A stretch of 64,000 bases of DNA from Euryodendron excelsum (taxonomy: Eukaryota; Streptophyta; Magnoliopsida; Ericales; Pentaphylacaceae). The stretch is taken from positions 8,412,001 through 8,476,000 of the forward strand of contig CM065389.1 in NCBI GenBank assembly GCA_033060915.1, given 5' to 3'. A program made the position numbers and the translations under genes. Shown piece after piece: positions 47,421 to 59,643 of this stretch. Positions within the stretch are counted from its first letter, which is position 1. The number at the start of each line of letters is the position of its first letter. Below the pieces are notes generated by a model, which ran no database searches, was not told where the DNA came from, and saw only the letters and a program-made list of their open reading frames with translations.

Positions 47421-49780
47421 ATTTTTAACTTTTTTACTCATGTTATTAAGTTGACAATAAATAAATAAAGTGTCCATTTTTAAAAGGACCGGCACACCAC
47501 ATAAACATGCTGAAATAGTATTTCAGACCCACTAAATAATTTCTATGATCTTATTATTTATGATGGATCCATGCATATTTAAAAATAAAATATTGGGTAC
47601 AACTGTGATACCACGTTATTATACTGATGTGATACAACAAGTCAATAATATATATTTATATGAATATTTAAAATCCTAATCATATTGTTTTAGACAAAAA
47701 TTTTAAATTTTAAACTTAATACTTCTAATGATTAGAATTTATATAATTATATAATTATGTATTATTAGTTTGTATTATATCAATATAATAATATAGTATC
47801 GCGTTGTACCCACTATTTTCTCATAAATTAGCATCTGCATTGGAAGAACCCACTGCAGGGAAGAGATATTTCTCAAGTTTGCTTCGATGTATATATGGTG
47901 AGAACATGATGTGCGAAAAATTAGAAGCGAACTGTAAACACTAAAGCCGAAAGCTAACCGTATGGTTGTCCTATGCAGCTCTTCCTTACTTGTCATTGGA
48001 GTAAAACAATATTTCTTTTACGAAAAAGAAAACAAAGGAAGTAAAGGAAATGCAATTTCTGTTTACCACATCATTGAAAGTGGGTGTAGATTCAAAATTT
48101 TCGTTTAGACAGCATCATATACGAAATTGTTTTTAATTGATAATGTATTTTGTTTAATAAATAAAGAGATAATTATATTAAAGACGCCTAAAAAAAGACA
48201 CATATAAAAGTTGTACACAAAAACTATATCAAAAAATTAAATTTAACTTTAGATGGCTAAGGTTCAAAATTTTGAGAAGGAATTTTAGAATTTAGATAAC
48301 CAAGAATTTATAAATACATAGTTAATTGGGATTATTTTGTTTATTTGGTCAAATAATAAAGAGTTAATGAGATACATATATTTTTTATTACAAATTTAAT
48401 GATATTCAATGAGGGCAAATATAATTATTAGTAAGTTCAGAGAGAATCAAATGTAAGTATTTATAGAGGCAAAACATATATTTATAACCCAAAATCAAAT
48501 AAATATACATAAAAAAATTTAAAAGTAGTGAAAGTAGCTAATTCAGTGGGGGCAGTTGCTCCCACTGGACCCTTGTTAAGTCTGCCCCTAGTTAAAATCA
48601 TAGCTCCCTTTTATCAACATATTTCATGCAAATAATCAAGGGTTGTGAATCCAGACAAGATGATTTTTAAAATAATACCTCCTTCCAAATGGATGATTAG
48701 TTTTTAGAGTAATAAAATATTAGTGATATCACAATCTCATTTTTGTTGATGGAATTGTAATGGAATGGTAATGGGTTCATTTCTGGTAATTGGAATTGAT
48801 AAGAACATTTGATGTTGATGTTAGGACTGTTTGATTACTAGAAATAGAAGTAAGGTTGTCATATATTGATTTGGGTGTGTTTGGTCACAAATATAAGAAC
48901 AAAAATAGGAATGAGAAACAGGAAATACAATTTTGTAAAAGGTAAAAACCTAAAAATTTATTTTTAGTTAATTGCAGTGATTCAAAAACCCTAATAGATG
49001 AGATCAGTGTAATTTTAGAAACCACACAAAAGGCCTTTGTAAGTGTCCAAAATCTCAGGAAAGGTCGCGGGGGCTATATGATCAGTTGGTTGAAGCTCAT
49101 TGGCCAGAACTTGAACGAGAGGAATCTTGCGGGCCAAGGGCAAAGAAGATGAGGTTGGTCCTTCAGAAAACGAAACTCCAACGCTTTTTTGAGTTGGCTC
49201 TTCTAAGGTCCTTGGAGATTAGGATCCAGATAAGAATATAAGAGTATATTTGTGGGGTGGGGGCTACTTATACAAGTTATTTTGAAAAGGAAAAAGAAGA
49301 AATAAATCATATTTGTGTTTCTTCTGTTCATATAATCACCAGGATATTTTGATTATTTTCTTTTTCCTTTTTCTGATTGATATAAGAATAGAACAGATAT
49401 CCCATTTCTTTGTTTTAAATGCCGTTCTAACACTTCTACCACTACCTTACAAGTTCAAGTGAATTTTGTAGGGTTAACAACTTTGAGTGTTTAAATTCAG
49501 ATTATTTGAACATATAGTGTTTACAATGAACAACTTTCTCGTGAGTGCTCCTCTACATGGTTTATGAATACTCTCTTTCCACTGTACTTGTTTCCTAGAT
49601 ATCACTATCCTCCAAGATAAAAAAAATGTGTCCCCTACGTGTACCTAGCATGTGCATTCTCGAATCGAAATCAAAGTTCAGTATCTCTCGCCCTCTCTTT
49701 TTTCATGTGGGGCAAAGCCCTCGCCAAGCCACCCATTCAAGTGCAATCTTGTTTTTTTTCTCTTTTAACTTACAATCAGT
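47421..49780. other. Intergenic, no gene seen
   Basis: AT-rich. The segment 48240-48590 ends in ctcccactggacccttg...tctgcccctag and resembles one end of the MITE at 51560-51836. The segment 49020-49270 is less AT-rich but has no conserved motif. Confidence 0.45.
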
Positions 49781-49784
49781 ATGA

Positions 49785-50145
49785 TTATAGTTATCAAAGC
49801 CTGGCCGGTTCAACCGGGAACCAAAGGGTCCGACTGTTCGGTTTAAGCATATATACCATTAGAGCAATAAGTCGGGCCACGTCATCACTGCTTTCAAAAA
49901 GTGAGGCTTTGGAGACTTAACCTCGAAACCTTGAAGTAGCAAAATGCCTCTAACAGCCACTGTGCTGAGCGTTTGGTTGTGATTTGTGTCTTCCAGTTTT
50001 AGTATGTAAGGTCATAATGCTATAAATAAATAAAGCGCATTTAAATTTATAATAACGGTTGAACCAATTAAATCACTGCTTGAATAAAAAAACGTGAACT
50101 ATTGTCTTGACCGATTTGATGTCGGTTTGATTATGATAACTATGA
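49785..50145. repeat. Repeat with inverted AGTTATCA ends and gccggttcaaccgg core
   Basis: The left end atagttatcaaagcctggccggttcaa pairs with the right end gtttgattatgataactat as an imperfect inverted repeat. The ORF spanning 49639-49920 covers this repeat and is not a gene. Confidence 0.4.
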
Positions 50146-50699
50146 GTATGATCATATTTCAAATCTTAGGTATTGAAGTCTATGATTGAAATGATAAGCT
50201 GACCACCAAGTTAATTTGATTTGGTTTTGAATTGGAAACTTGGGATAAGTTCAACGGACTTGATTACTTCCATTTTGTTGGTTGATACGAAAGCTTCCAG
50301 TTTTTTGAGACTTACCATTGAGGCCGGTGCCTTCTTTCTTGTACCCCATGAAAAAGCAAGCAAAAACAGGAAAATTAATAGGAAATTTAAGTAACATTCC
50401 ATAATAAGTGGGGGCAATACGACATATCTTCCTACTTACTTTAAAACTCTATTTAGAATCTCGTCATGTGTAAATTTATCAAAATAATTTATGTTCATAA
50501 CCATTGCACAATCCTCGCAAGCCTTTTGACGCCGCATAAAGACATAAATATACAAACAATAGTTGCCCTTCATTTATTTATTCATTATGTTATTGCTCCT
50601 AATTAGCACATGAAATAAGTGTATTGGATGTGTTATATCCTGTAGTTTTATTGCTACCGTTAATTATGAGATTTAAATTCACAAACCAATACTTTCAAA

Positions 50700-50915
50700 A
50701 CACTTCTCACGGCCGTTAGGTAGGGATTCTCAGCCTAATTTTTTTTTTAAGTTTATAAGTAAAAAAATTAATTTTTTCTAGCATTTTTGTTTTTTGTTTT
50801 TTGTTTTTTTTTGCTTATTTTTAGCTTATAAAAATAAAAAAATTCTAACTTTTTTTGCTTATAAGTAAAAAAAAAACAAAACAAAAAATAAACTGTACCA
50901 AACGGATCCACTCTT
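50700..50915. repeat. T-rich/A-rich fold-back repeat with accaaacggatcc end
   Basis: Alternating T-rich and A-rich blocks with gcttataagtaaaaaaa repeated in both halves, ending gtaccaaacggatcc. It is similar in style to the MITEs at 34015 and 45650. Confidence 0.4.
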
Positions 50916-51559
50916 TGTAGTCCAAAAAAAAAAGTCTTGTTCATATAAACCTTTTTAATTTTTGGGTAAAAGGTAAAGTTGTTTGTTTGCTTGATCAAAA
51001 AAGATCATTCTTTTAATCTTTTAGCGTTACATTCACGCACTAAGGAAAATATTGAAGTGACCTTTATATAATGCTATATAAAAAAAATTTATATACAACA
51101 ATTTCTTATAGAATGATGTGTAACCTATTTGCATTCTTTAACTGGAAAACAAAGTTCATCAATAATATATTTTATAATTATAAAAATATTATCGTCACGT
51201 CATTTTGCATAAATTTTTTAACATAAAAATCATGTATAGCTTAGCATTTTCGTTGACCTTTTGCTCCTTTCACCCTTTTTTTTTCTTTGTTCTTTTTCTG
51301 CCCTTGAAAGGTATATAGTTGATCGCTCTCTCCCTCTCCGCTCGGAATATCTATAACTCTGTAAAGATTTTAAGAATAAGAATCTCTTTGGTGGCCAATC
51401 TTCAACTTCACAAATAGTGATGATACATAAAGCAATCCACAAACTCATATCTTCATCTTTAAAGCAACATTTGTTCGGGGGATATTGGGGGTGCATGGGA
51501 TTGGATTGCCCTTAGCTTCGCGTATCTCCCTTTTGGTATGAAAAAGCCATAGGATTAGC

Positions 51560-51836
51560 CAGGGATAGACCCATGAATTTTTTTGAAGGGGGGCCAAAAT
51601 AAAAAATTTTAAAACTTTGAGAAGTGAAGAAATTTTTTTTTATAATTTTAGGGGACTAGTACTCAAAATCTTATCATAAAAATTAAAAAAATTATGAGAT
51701 ATAAATAGAATTTTCAAAGCTTAAGAAGTGTCAAAGCACTAATTTTCATCATAAATATGCAAAAACTATAAGGTCTGAGTACAATTTAAAAAATCGAGAA
51801 GAGCTGGCCCCTTGGTCTCTTTATAGGTCTGCCACT
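51560..51836. mobile_element. 277-bp MITE with exact 9-bp target duplication
   Basis: An exact AGGATTAGC flanks both sides (51551-51559 and 51837-51845). The ends cagggatagaccc and ggtctgccact form imperfect inverted repeats. The ggggggcc and ggcccc blocks inside the ends match a repeat style common in dicots. A 9-bp duplication suggests a Mutator-type origin. Confidence 0.75.
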
Positions 51837-51845
51837 AGGATTAGC

Positions 51846-54370
51846 AGTATGGTTGGCCTGGGAATCTCATGAATTCATGCATGCATACACAAAGTTTAGA
51901 ATCTTGTCCAAAGCTTGTGTTTGTCTAACATTGTGCTGTTTTGTGACGAAAAAAACGAAATGTATATGCATGGATCATAGTATACGACACAGACAAATAT
52001 TTCATGTTGTAACATACCAAAGTGGAGTGGCATGTATAACAAAACTATATATCTGACTATTTAATTGCTGTGAGGTTTTTTGAACACCATGGGACCAGAA
52101 GACTGGCGGAAATGTTAGCTAGATTGATTCAAAATCAAGAATACTTCATTTGCAATCGAAGTGGCTTGACATAAGAGTATTTAACCTTAATTTGTTTGCT
52201 ACAGGTTGAATTCATTGAATACAAAAGTTTGATTTTAATGACATTTGATATATATATATATATATATATTCTTCTGTGATCATATTAGTAGAGCACACGG
52301 TAGATATTGATAAACTAAAAAATACTAATTGTAGTCGCGACTGTCATAAGCACTCCTCTTGATAAACTATACACGACCAATATGTACACATGTTTTGGAT
52401 ATATAAAGCAAACTAGAGGTGAGATTATATGGCCATCTGTTCATGGGTTAAAATTGCTTGAATTTTACATTATTGGTCACAATCGGGCAATATCAACATG
52501 AACATGTCACTGATAAGGTTAAGAAAGAAGAGGGTATATGCAAATGCTAGTCAAAACTGAACAATAAGCATCCTTTAACAATAAGGTTGCATGACAATAC
52601 AAACTTCTGTTAATTGATCCGACTTAAAAATTCATAAAGTTCCATTATATCTCTCTCCAAATTCAGAAATTTTGCCTGTTTAGGAAACGGATGGAAGAAA
52701 AAAAATTGGCTAATTAATTCACCCAAAAGTGAAAAAAATGCAAATTAGATCATAATGTCACTATCTTTTGAACTACCAAACTAGTGTCTGTGTGTAAACA
52801 TGTGCAAGGACACACACACACATATATATAGATATATGTATATATGTTCGTATCTGTATACAAGGTGAATCTTGATGGAAAAGAAAAATAGATCCATCAT
52901 TCATCCTAGAAAGTTAAATGTTGGGCACTTGACAGTATAGATGCTATAGGAAAGTAAATTTTGGTTATATTCCTGGAAAGTGAGCTTTAGATGAACTGAC
53001 CGTTTCTCAGTTCAGCCACATGCAAACTCTTTATGAAAAGTTGGAATCATCACCCATTCGTCCATCACCAACCTTAAAAACCAACCACAATCCAAGAATT
53101 ACTTTCTGGGAGTGTCAAAAGTAGGAATCAGCACGAATAACGTGTAGCGATCCGGCCCCAATCTGGCCAACATTTACTTTCTCCCAAGAATCAAATATGG
53201 CTAGTTATGTTATCCGAATTATTTTAAAATGTATGAAATATTCGCATTAGACACTCGACGACTCCTATACTTGGACAAGAGTATGAGTATGAGATAAGTG
53301 TTTAACATGTATTGTTAGATATTCACTAAATAAAAATATTTAGAAATTCAAGTTCATCATATAAATATATATACAATTAACTTTCATATCATACATTCAA
53401 TATTTTGTCATATTTCCGTATTGATAGATATGAAAATCAAATGAATTCGATATTTAGACACATACTTAGCCTATGCAACATGAAAGACTAGGGTGGGGGC
53501 ACATGTGCATTATCCATGTTCTTTGCAATATATTATAATAGGAGTTCTTACTATGTCTTGTTTTTTTTTTATTTTTCTTTTTTGTTCCCTCTTCCTTTGA
53601 AGATCTCTTTGCCCTTACCAAAGATCAAATCATATGTTACAGCATTTCTAGCCATACTCCTTATTTTGGAGAGCCAAAGTATCATAAACAAATAGACACT
53701 ATTTTAAAGAGCAATTTTTAAAAAATAACTCTAACCCTACTATTTATTTTAGCTAGTTAGTGCCACTATTATATTTTTGAAATAAAATGCAATGTGGCAT
53801 GCTATGTCAGCATCATGTGATGATGTGGCATGATGATATGGACAATTTTTACGATTCAAAATTCATTGACAATTCACAATTTGCAGAAATCAAATAAAAT
53901 ACAATAAATATTTTTTCGAAGGTGTTTTTAAAAATCAATAATGGGAATACCAATCAACAGAATCAAAATTTACATAGAATTTTCTTGTAGATATACCAAA
54001 ATAAGAATAAATCAATAATGAGAATACCAATCAAAATCAAAGTTTGAATTTTATAGTACATTTGGTGAGTGCCTTTTCGCTCACTACATTTAGCGAGCAG
54101 AAATAGAGAAAATTAAAATAAAAAACGTAATAAAGAGATGTTGGAGCAAAAATTGAAAACTTGGCTTTGTATAATACCTAACATAATGGATTTGAAGAGC
54201 CAGTTGGAGTTGCTCTTACATAACAAAAGAAAAAAAAAAACCTTTAGATGGTAAAGATTTATGTATCATGTGTGTACAAATTAACATTGCCAAAATATTG
54301 AAATGCACCTTTACCTTCTTCCCATCTCTAGGTGATTGTCTTCTCCACTCATATGGCCTGTAGCAACTAT
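51846..54370. other. Intergenic, no gene seen
   Basis: AT-rich DNA with an (AT)n run at about 52247-52270. No conserved coding motif or credible promoter-gene pair. Confidence 0.5.
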
Positions 54371-54548
54371 GGGGTGTTTCGATGGTAGATTTTAAACTTA
54401 TGACTTATGAAACTATGTTTGGTTCCTATTAAAAAAGTGACTTGTTAAACCAAGCTTAAGGTTGAAAAAGCCTTTGAAATAAGTAAATTTTTAAAATTAA
54501 CTTAAGTTTGTGGTTTATGAATTTTTTAAATAGCAATCCAAACACTCC
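54371..54548. repeat. MITE with GGGGTGTTT ends (copy 2)
   Basis: Ends ggggtgtttcgatgg and ccaaacactcc, interior with acttatgactt and aagcttaagg phrases as in 21154-21344. TAT on both sides may be the target duplication. Confidence 0.65.
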
Positions 54549-55089
54549 TATATTTCTGGTGCACGTGTAGGATGTAAATATATATACACATATAAATAAT
54601 TTGTGAGACTGTCATAATAATATATACACGGATGTTAATGGAGGCGACGATCGTGTATCGTTGAAGCAGAAACTGCACTCGATTGGTGATGGCACCTGTG
54701 GTCCAATGAAATGTTTCTGAGGGAGATCAATATAGCCATCTGATTCATCATTCATCCATATGTATATGTATGATGTATCCTACTAATGGATTTTAAACAT
54801 TACTTCTTTACAAGTTCTATATACACCCATATAATCTATTTACTACTGAAGTTAGAGTTATGTTTGATTTCTTTGTCTCCAATTGGATCTCTACATAGTA
54901 CTCTTCTAACTCATTTCAAACATGTAAAAATTATTTCAGAAAGTATCTAAAAAAAACTGCTTAAAATTCCAATAGATAATTTTACCACAGGTTTTTTCAT
55001 CTCTCTCTCTCCCTCTCTCGTTCACGGCTCTTTCTTTATTATACTCAGAATTGAAAATATGGAAAGGAGCTTCCAAGTTTTTTTTCTAT

Positions 55090-55540
55090 TCTCTTTGGTA
55101 CATGTAAGAATGGACATTGGACGAACTGGGTTGGACTCAGACAGGGCTACACAAATTTTTTTTCAATCTGGTCCAAAACTAAATTCTAAGCCTATCCAAT
55201 TAAAAATATTATATTTCCAAGTCCATCCAATTAAAAACATTACATTTTTAAGCCAGTCCAAGCTTGCCAATTTAACATAAAATTTATTTAATATATAATT
55301 TTTTTCTTTATAATAAATTAAATAACATAAATTTTAATTATATATGCATATATATAATATTAAAATATAAAAAAATATATTATACATATATTTCGGGCCG
55401 GACTAGACTTCAAAGACAATTTTCAAGCCCGCCCATCAAACTAATTAAGCCTAAAAAAAATTTTCAAGCCTATATTTTGTGAGCAGGCTTGGGTAGACCT
55501 ATTGGGCTCTCAAGCCCATGACCACCCCTACGTACATGTT
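55090..55540. repeat. Dispersed GGGCTTGGG-type repeat
   Basis: From gaatggacattgg to catgaccacccctac, with gggccggactagac, caagcccgccc and aggcttgggtagacc blocks around an AT-rich core. It aligns by eye with 9955-10085. Confidence 0.55.
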
Positions 55541-56104
55541 ACACTTTCTTCTCATTTTTTTTTTTTCTTTTGTTGTTGGTTATGCGGTCGAAGGTGCTGG
55601 AGCAGCCTTCTCATTTTTTTAACAACCATTGTTTTGCGACGATTGCATACTTTGGTTAGTTATTCATAATTCATGCACACACCAACTCATGTTGGCACAA
55701 ACTACAAAACACAGAGCGAGGTTGACTTACCTAAAAAAATTGCCATTTCATAATTAATATTGGCATGAGGAATTAATAGTTCTTGATTTTGTGATTTTAC
55801 AATATGATCCTTGTTAGACAAGTGTGAAAGCAATAATAGTGTAAACTATAGGGATAGTTTTGGAAGTTGATACTCTATTATCATCCTATAATTCCTATTT
55901 TAGGTGCGAATGCATTAAAACATTGGATTTTTCAGAGAGTATACAAAAGAAAAAAGTGTTGGACAGAAGGAACGGACAAACCTGTATCAAAACACGTAAA
56001 TGGCCGTTTGGGTCCATGGTGAGATGGACCCAACCCAAGACCATTCTTCACCCAACCTTTTAGTGGGTCTGGGCTGACGGTAGGTTACATCCAAGTTTAG
56101 TCTT

Positions 56105-56335
56105 CGGTCTGGCTATACACCGTTTAGTAAGGTTTTTCTGATTTTTTTTTAAGCAAAAAAGGTTAGGGTTGTTTAGTACGTTAGTTTTTTCTTTTTTTCA
56201 ATTTTTTTTGGCTTTTTTGAGCTAAAAAAACTAAAAGGCCAAAAACAAAAATATTCTTTTGCTTTTTCAGTTTTGCCTTTTTTTCTTCAAACCGTTTTTT
56301 CATAAAAATGCCGTCCCAAACGGGCGAGAATTGAA
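56105..56335. repeat. T-rich/A-rich fold-back repeat ending in cccaaacggg
   Basis: T-rich and A-rich blocks bounded by gggttgtttagtacg and cgtcccaaacggg, a loose inverted pair. It belongs to the same general class as the GTTTGG MITEs elsewhere in the window. Confidence 0.4.
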
Positions 56336-56717
56336 GTATCTAATAAAAGGCACGACAATATAACTATACACGCTATATATCTAATCAAAGTTGACGTCAA
56401 CTACTATTAGACATAACATAAGGGGTGTCCTATATGGTAGATATGTTAGTTATTTATAACTGTATTTCCAATACTAAAAGACCAAGCATACAATATGTAA
56501 GTTTTACATGTCTAAGAGATGATCATCTGTTAAAATTTCATTTCTAAAAATATTCAGTATAATGGTGATATTATGTCATCATACTGACGTAATACTACAA
56601 GCCAAAAGAGTTATACCAAAATACAATTTTTATCTATATCACCTAGAATTAATGAGTTAGTTGAAATAATTTATCCACACTACTCCACTAACTGTTAAAA
56701 CATCTCATTGCAAGATA

Positions 56718-57072
56718 TGAAAGAACTTCTGATCATATTGATATAGAGAATATCTCACACAATCAATGGAGAGAAGATGTAAAGAGAGCAAGTCAAGCTC
56801 CTTGATTCTTGCATTGATGGATGGCCTTGCTGCACATGTTAATATGTTGATTCGTATTTTGAATGATTCCTTGAATCACTCCCTTGCTTTGCAAGTTTTC
56901 TTTAGATAGCTTGCTGACCTTCCTATTTTATATTTTGATTGTTACTTCCATGCATTGTATCTATTCTTAAAAGATACTTTGTATATATGAATTGTTATAT
57001 ATATATATATATAAACATACATACTGCTCTCTAACTCAAGTCGAGAAGAGAGACCTAAATACTTGCTTTTAT
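56718..57072 (+). repeat. 5' LTR of the copia element
   Basis: Begins TGAAAGAACTTCTG. Its first 175 or so bases match 63048-63225. The end is placed just before the primer binding site and is approximate. Confidence 0.8.
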
Positions 57073-57074
57073 CT

Positions 57075-57086
57075 TGGTATCAGAGC
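57075..57086 (+). promoter_or_regulatory. Primer binding site (initiator Met tRNA)
   Basis: TGGTATCAGAGC is complementary to the 3' end of plant initiator Met tRNA, as in most copia elements. Confidence 0.85.
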
Positions 57087-58050
57087 ATGTCTCAGCAGGA
57101 GAACGACACGAAATTCATTAAACCTTCATAGACGGCTGTTCCTTGTGTAGTACCCAAATATCCTTACCCTTCATCTCTTAACATTGCAAATTTTGTGTCA
57201 CTGAAACTGACACAAACCAACTATCATAGCTGGAGAGCACAAATGTTGGGACTTCTTGAGAGTCAAAATCTCCAGGGATTCATTGATGGTAAATACCGTG
57301 TGCCAAGTCCAACCATAACCACTTCCACTCCTGAAGCTATCCAAGCAGACGGCAAGAAGGAGGTGAGAAACCCGGGCCTTGAGCAGTGGAAGAACTCTGA
57401 TCGTCTCATGTGAGGGTGGATAATGGGAGCACTTTCTGAAGAGGTTCTCACTCACGTTATCAGACTAAAAACTTCTGAAGAGGTATGGTCAGCACTTGAA
57501 AATATTTTCTCCCAAGTATCTCAAGAGCGTGAATTTTCTTTATTTCAGTAGATTCAAATCACTCGTAAAGATGATTTTCCTAATTTGAATGAATACATCC
57601 GTGCTTTTGAATACATATTTAACAATTTATTTGCTATTGGGTGTCCTCTTGCGAATCAAAAGAAAGGTTTTTGTCTTTTAAATGGACTTGGAGAACGTTA
57701 CGAGTCATTTACTACAACCATGTTAAAGCCACCAATGCCATGTTATGCTGATCTTGTGTCTCATTTGCAAAGCTATAAAACTCAGATCAGTCTTCACCGT
57801 CAAGGTGGTGTCCAACAAACCATGGTCTTTTATGGCCAAAGGAAAAACTACAACAACAATGGTGGGTTTAGAAAGGGAAAACAAAATAAATATTCTGGCA
57901 ACAATCAATTCACATCAAATGGAAAAGGTTTTTCCTCTTCAGGTCAAAGAAGCAATAGCTATAATGATGCAAGTGGACAACAGACACGACGTGGCGAGCA
58001 TAATCAAAATAAGAAAGCACTCGGGAAGAAGGCAACCAGCTCCAGCATCA
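57087..58050 (+). pseudogene. copia gag pseudogene (5' part)
   Basis: One frame from ATG 57087, with LTQTNYHSWRAQM (the usual copia gag LNGxNYxxW region), LMGWIMGAL-type sequence, and GERYESFTTTML. Stops at 57129, 57411 and 57549 break it. It ends in a Gln/Asn/Gly-rich basic stretch and is cut at 58050 by the nested insertion. It resumes at 59644 with half of a CCHC zinc knuckle. Confidence 0.8.
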
Positions 58051-59638
58051 TGACTCGTGCCATACGTGCACTCGAGGTGAACTTAAGAGATGGCCGACGG
58101 AGTAGTATTATTCAGAGTACGAGATCGTCCCACAAGGAGTTGTGTGTGCACAATAACCACAAGATCTAGGACCACCCTCTCAATCAACCACTAAATTCTG
58201 GCAAAAATTGCTTAAAATGCAAAGTAAAAAAAATGAAAAATATATTTGTAGTGGAAATGGGTTGGTTATCTGAATTAGCTAACTACTAAGAGAGAACGAC
58301 TTGAATCAAGTTTGATTTTTAACTTTAGGTGACAGAGTCTCGGGATTGATTGATCCAACCAATTATTGGTCTAAGAATTCCAAAAGAGGTATTTTATAAC
58401 TCAAATTCTTTGACTATAACGTGAGTCTCGGATTCGGAAGTTTTAGCGATAGAAACGGGGTGTCCTTTAGAAATCCCACACCTAGAATAAATCAAATCTT
58501 TAGAATCGAAGACGAATGCCATCGATTCGTGCAGCGCCTATACTGAGTATGCACTCACGCATAAACGTTACCGAACATAATCAATCGTCTAAGTTTTCAA
58601 AGGTTTCTAGAATGAAGAACAACAAGAACCATACAATTAAAAGATTTAGCTTGACAATCCAAAAACATCCTCTTATGGTCAACCAAGACCTCTAATCGGT
58701 TTTCACATTCAATCCCGAGATGGGGGGAAGTTAGCTACTCATTTCTAACTATGAATAATTTCGAAAATACATGCAGAAGAGCTAGAAATTCGAATTTAAA
58801 GCAATAACTCCACCAACATTACGAATTTAATGCAAGAGAAATGGAAAACCATATATTAAACTAATGCTTTAAAGGTTACATTTACATCTAAGCATAAATC
58901 TAACAACAAAAAGGTTTAATAAAGGAAGAAACGTACAACAACCCTAAAGTCGCCGCCCCTCCTGCTCTGATATATCGAAAATCACAAAAAGGGTTATATT
59001 TATAGGAATTACAAAGTGAACCCTAAAATCTAGACAAAAATAACCCTACCGTTCGAACCGTTAAAGTGGGTATTCAAACGCCCGTCATTGCATTTTCAAC
59101 CGTTCGAATCGTTAAAGTGAGCGTTCGAACGGTAGGCTAATTTCCAGTTTGCACACCCACGGGCTATTCGAATGGTCCATCTTGGAGTTCGAATAGTATG
59201 CCTTGTTTTCTCCTTTTCCTTTTTCTTGCCGTTCGAACGGCTCTTTAAGGGTTCAAACCATAATACTCTTTTTCGCTCAGTTAGGAATCGCCTCGTTTGA
59301 AGCTCTTGGAGTTAGAATTTGGTGAGGCTCATTAGACGCAAACATGATTGCCTTGGGGGGAGCTTTTCAATAACTCATCAATTGCTCCGTTCCAAGTCAC
59401 GAGCCAAAAGTTGCACGCTTCCCGAGACAAGACTCCTGGGAATGTTCCTCAATGTTCTATGTTCTCAGCTTAGATCATTTCTTTGACTCCCAATTCACTC
59501 CTTTAGCTTTAGAAACCTGTAATTAGATTAACAAAAAGGTTCAATGCAAAATATATTGAAGAAAACAAACTTATCCCAAAATTACGACTAACAAGGGGTC
59601 GTTTAGAGGCGATAAACTACATTTTCGTTGTCTAATCA
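58051..59638 (-). mobile_element. Solo-LTR-like insertion in the copia gag region
   Basis: 1588 bp beginning TGACTC and ending TAATCA (TG...CA), with an exact 5-bp duplication CATCA (58046-58050 and 59639-59643). No ORF. Read on the minus strand it has a TATA box (CTATAAATATAACCC, about 58988-59004). The part 59050-59260 holds four pairs of TTCGAA-containing palindromes. Related to 46380-47420 and 63226-64000. Confidence 0.85.
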
Positions 59639-59643
59639 CATCA

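Noticed and set aside
49639..49920. Plus-strand ORF of 93 aa
   Set aside because: Overlaps the repeat with gccggttcaaccgg core and has no conserved domain.
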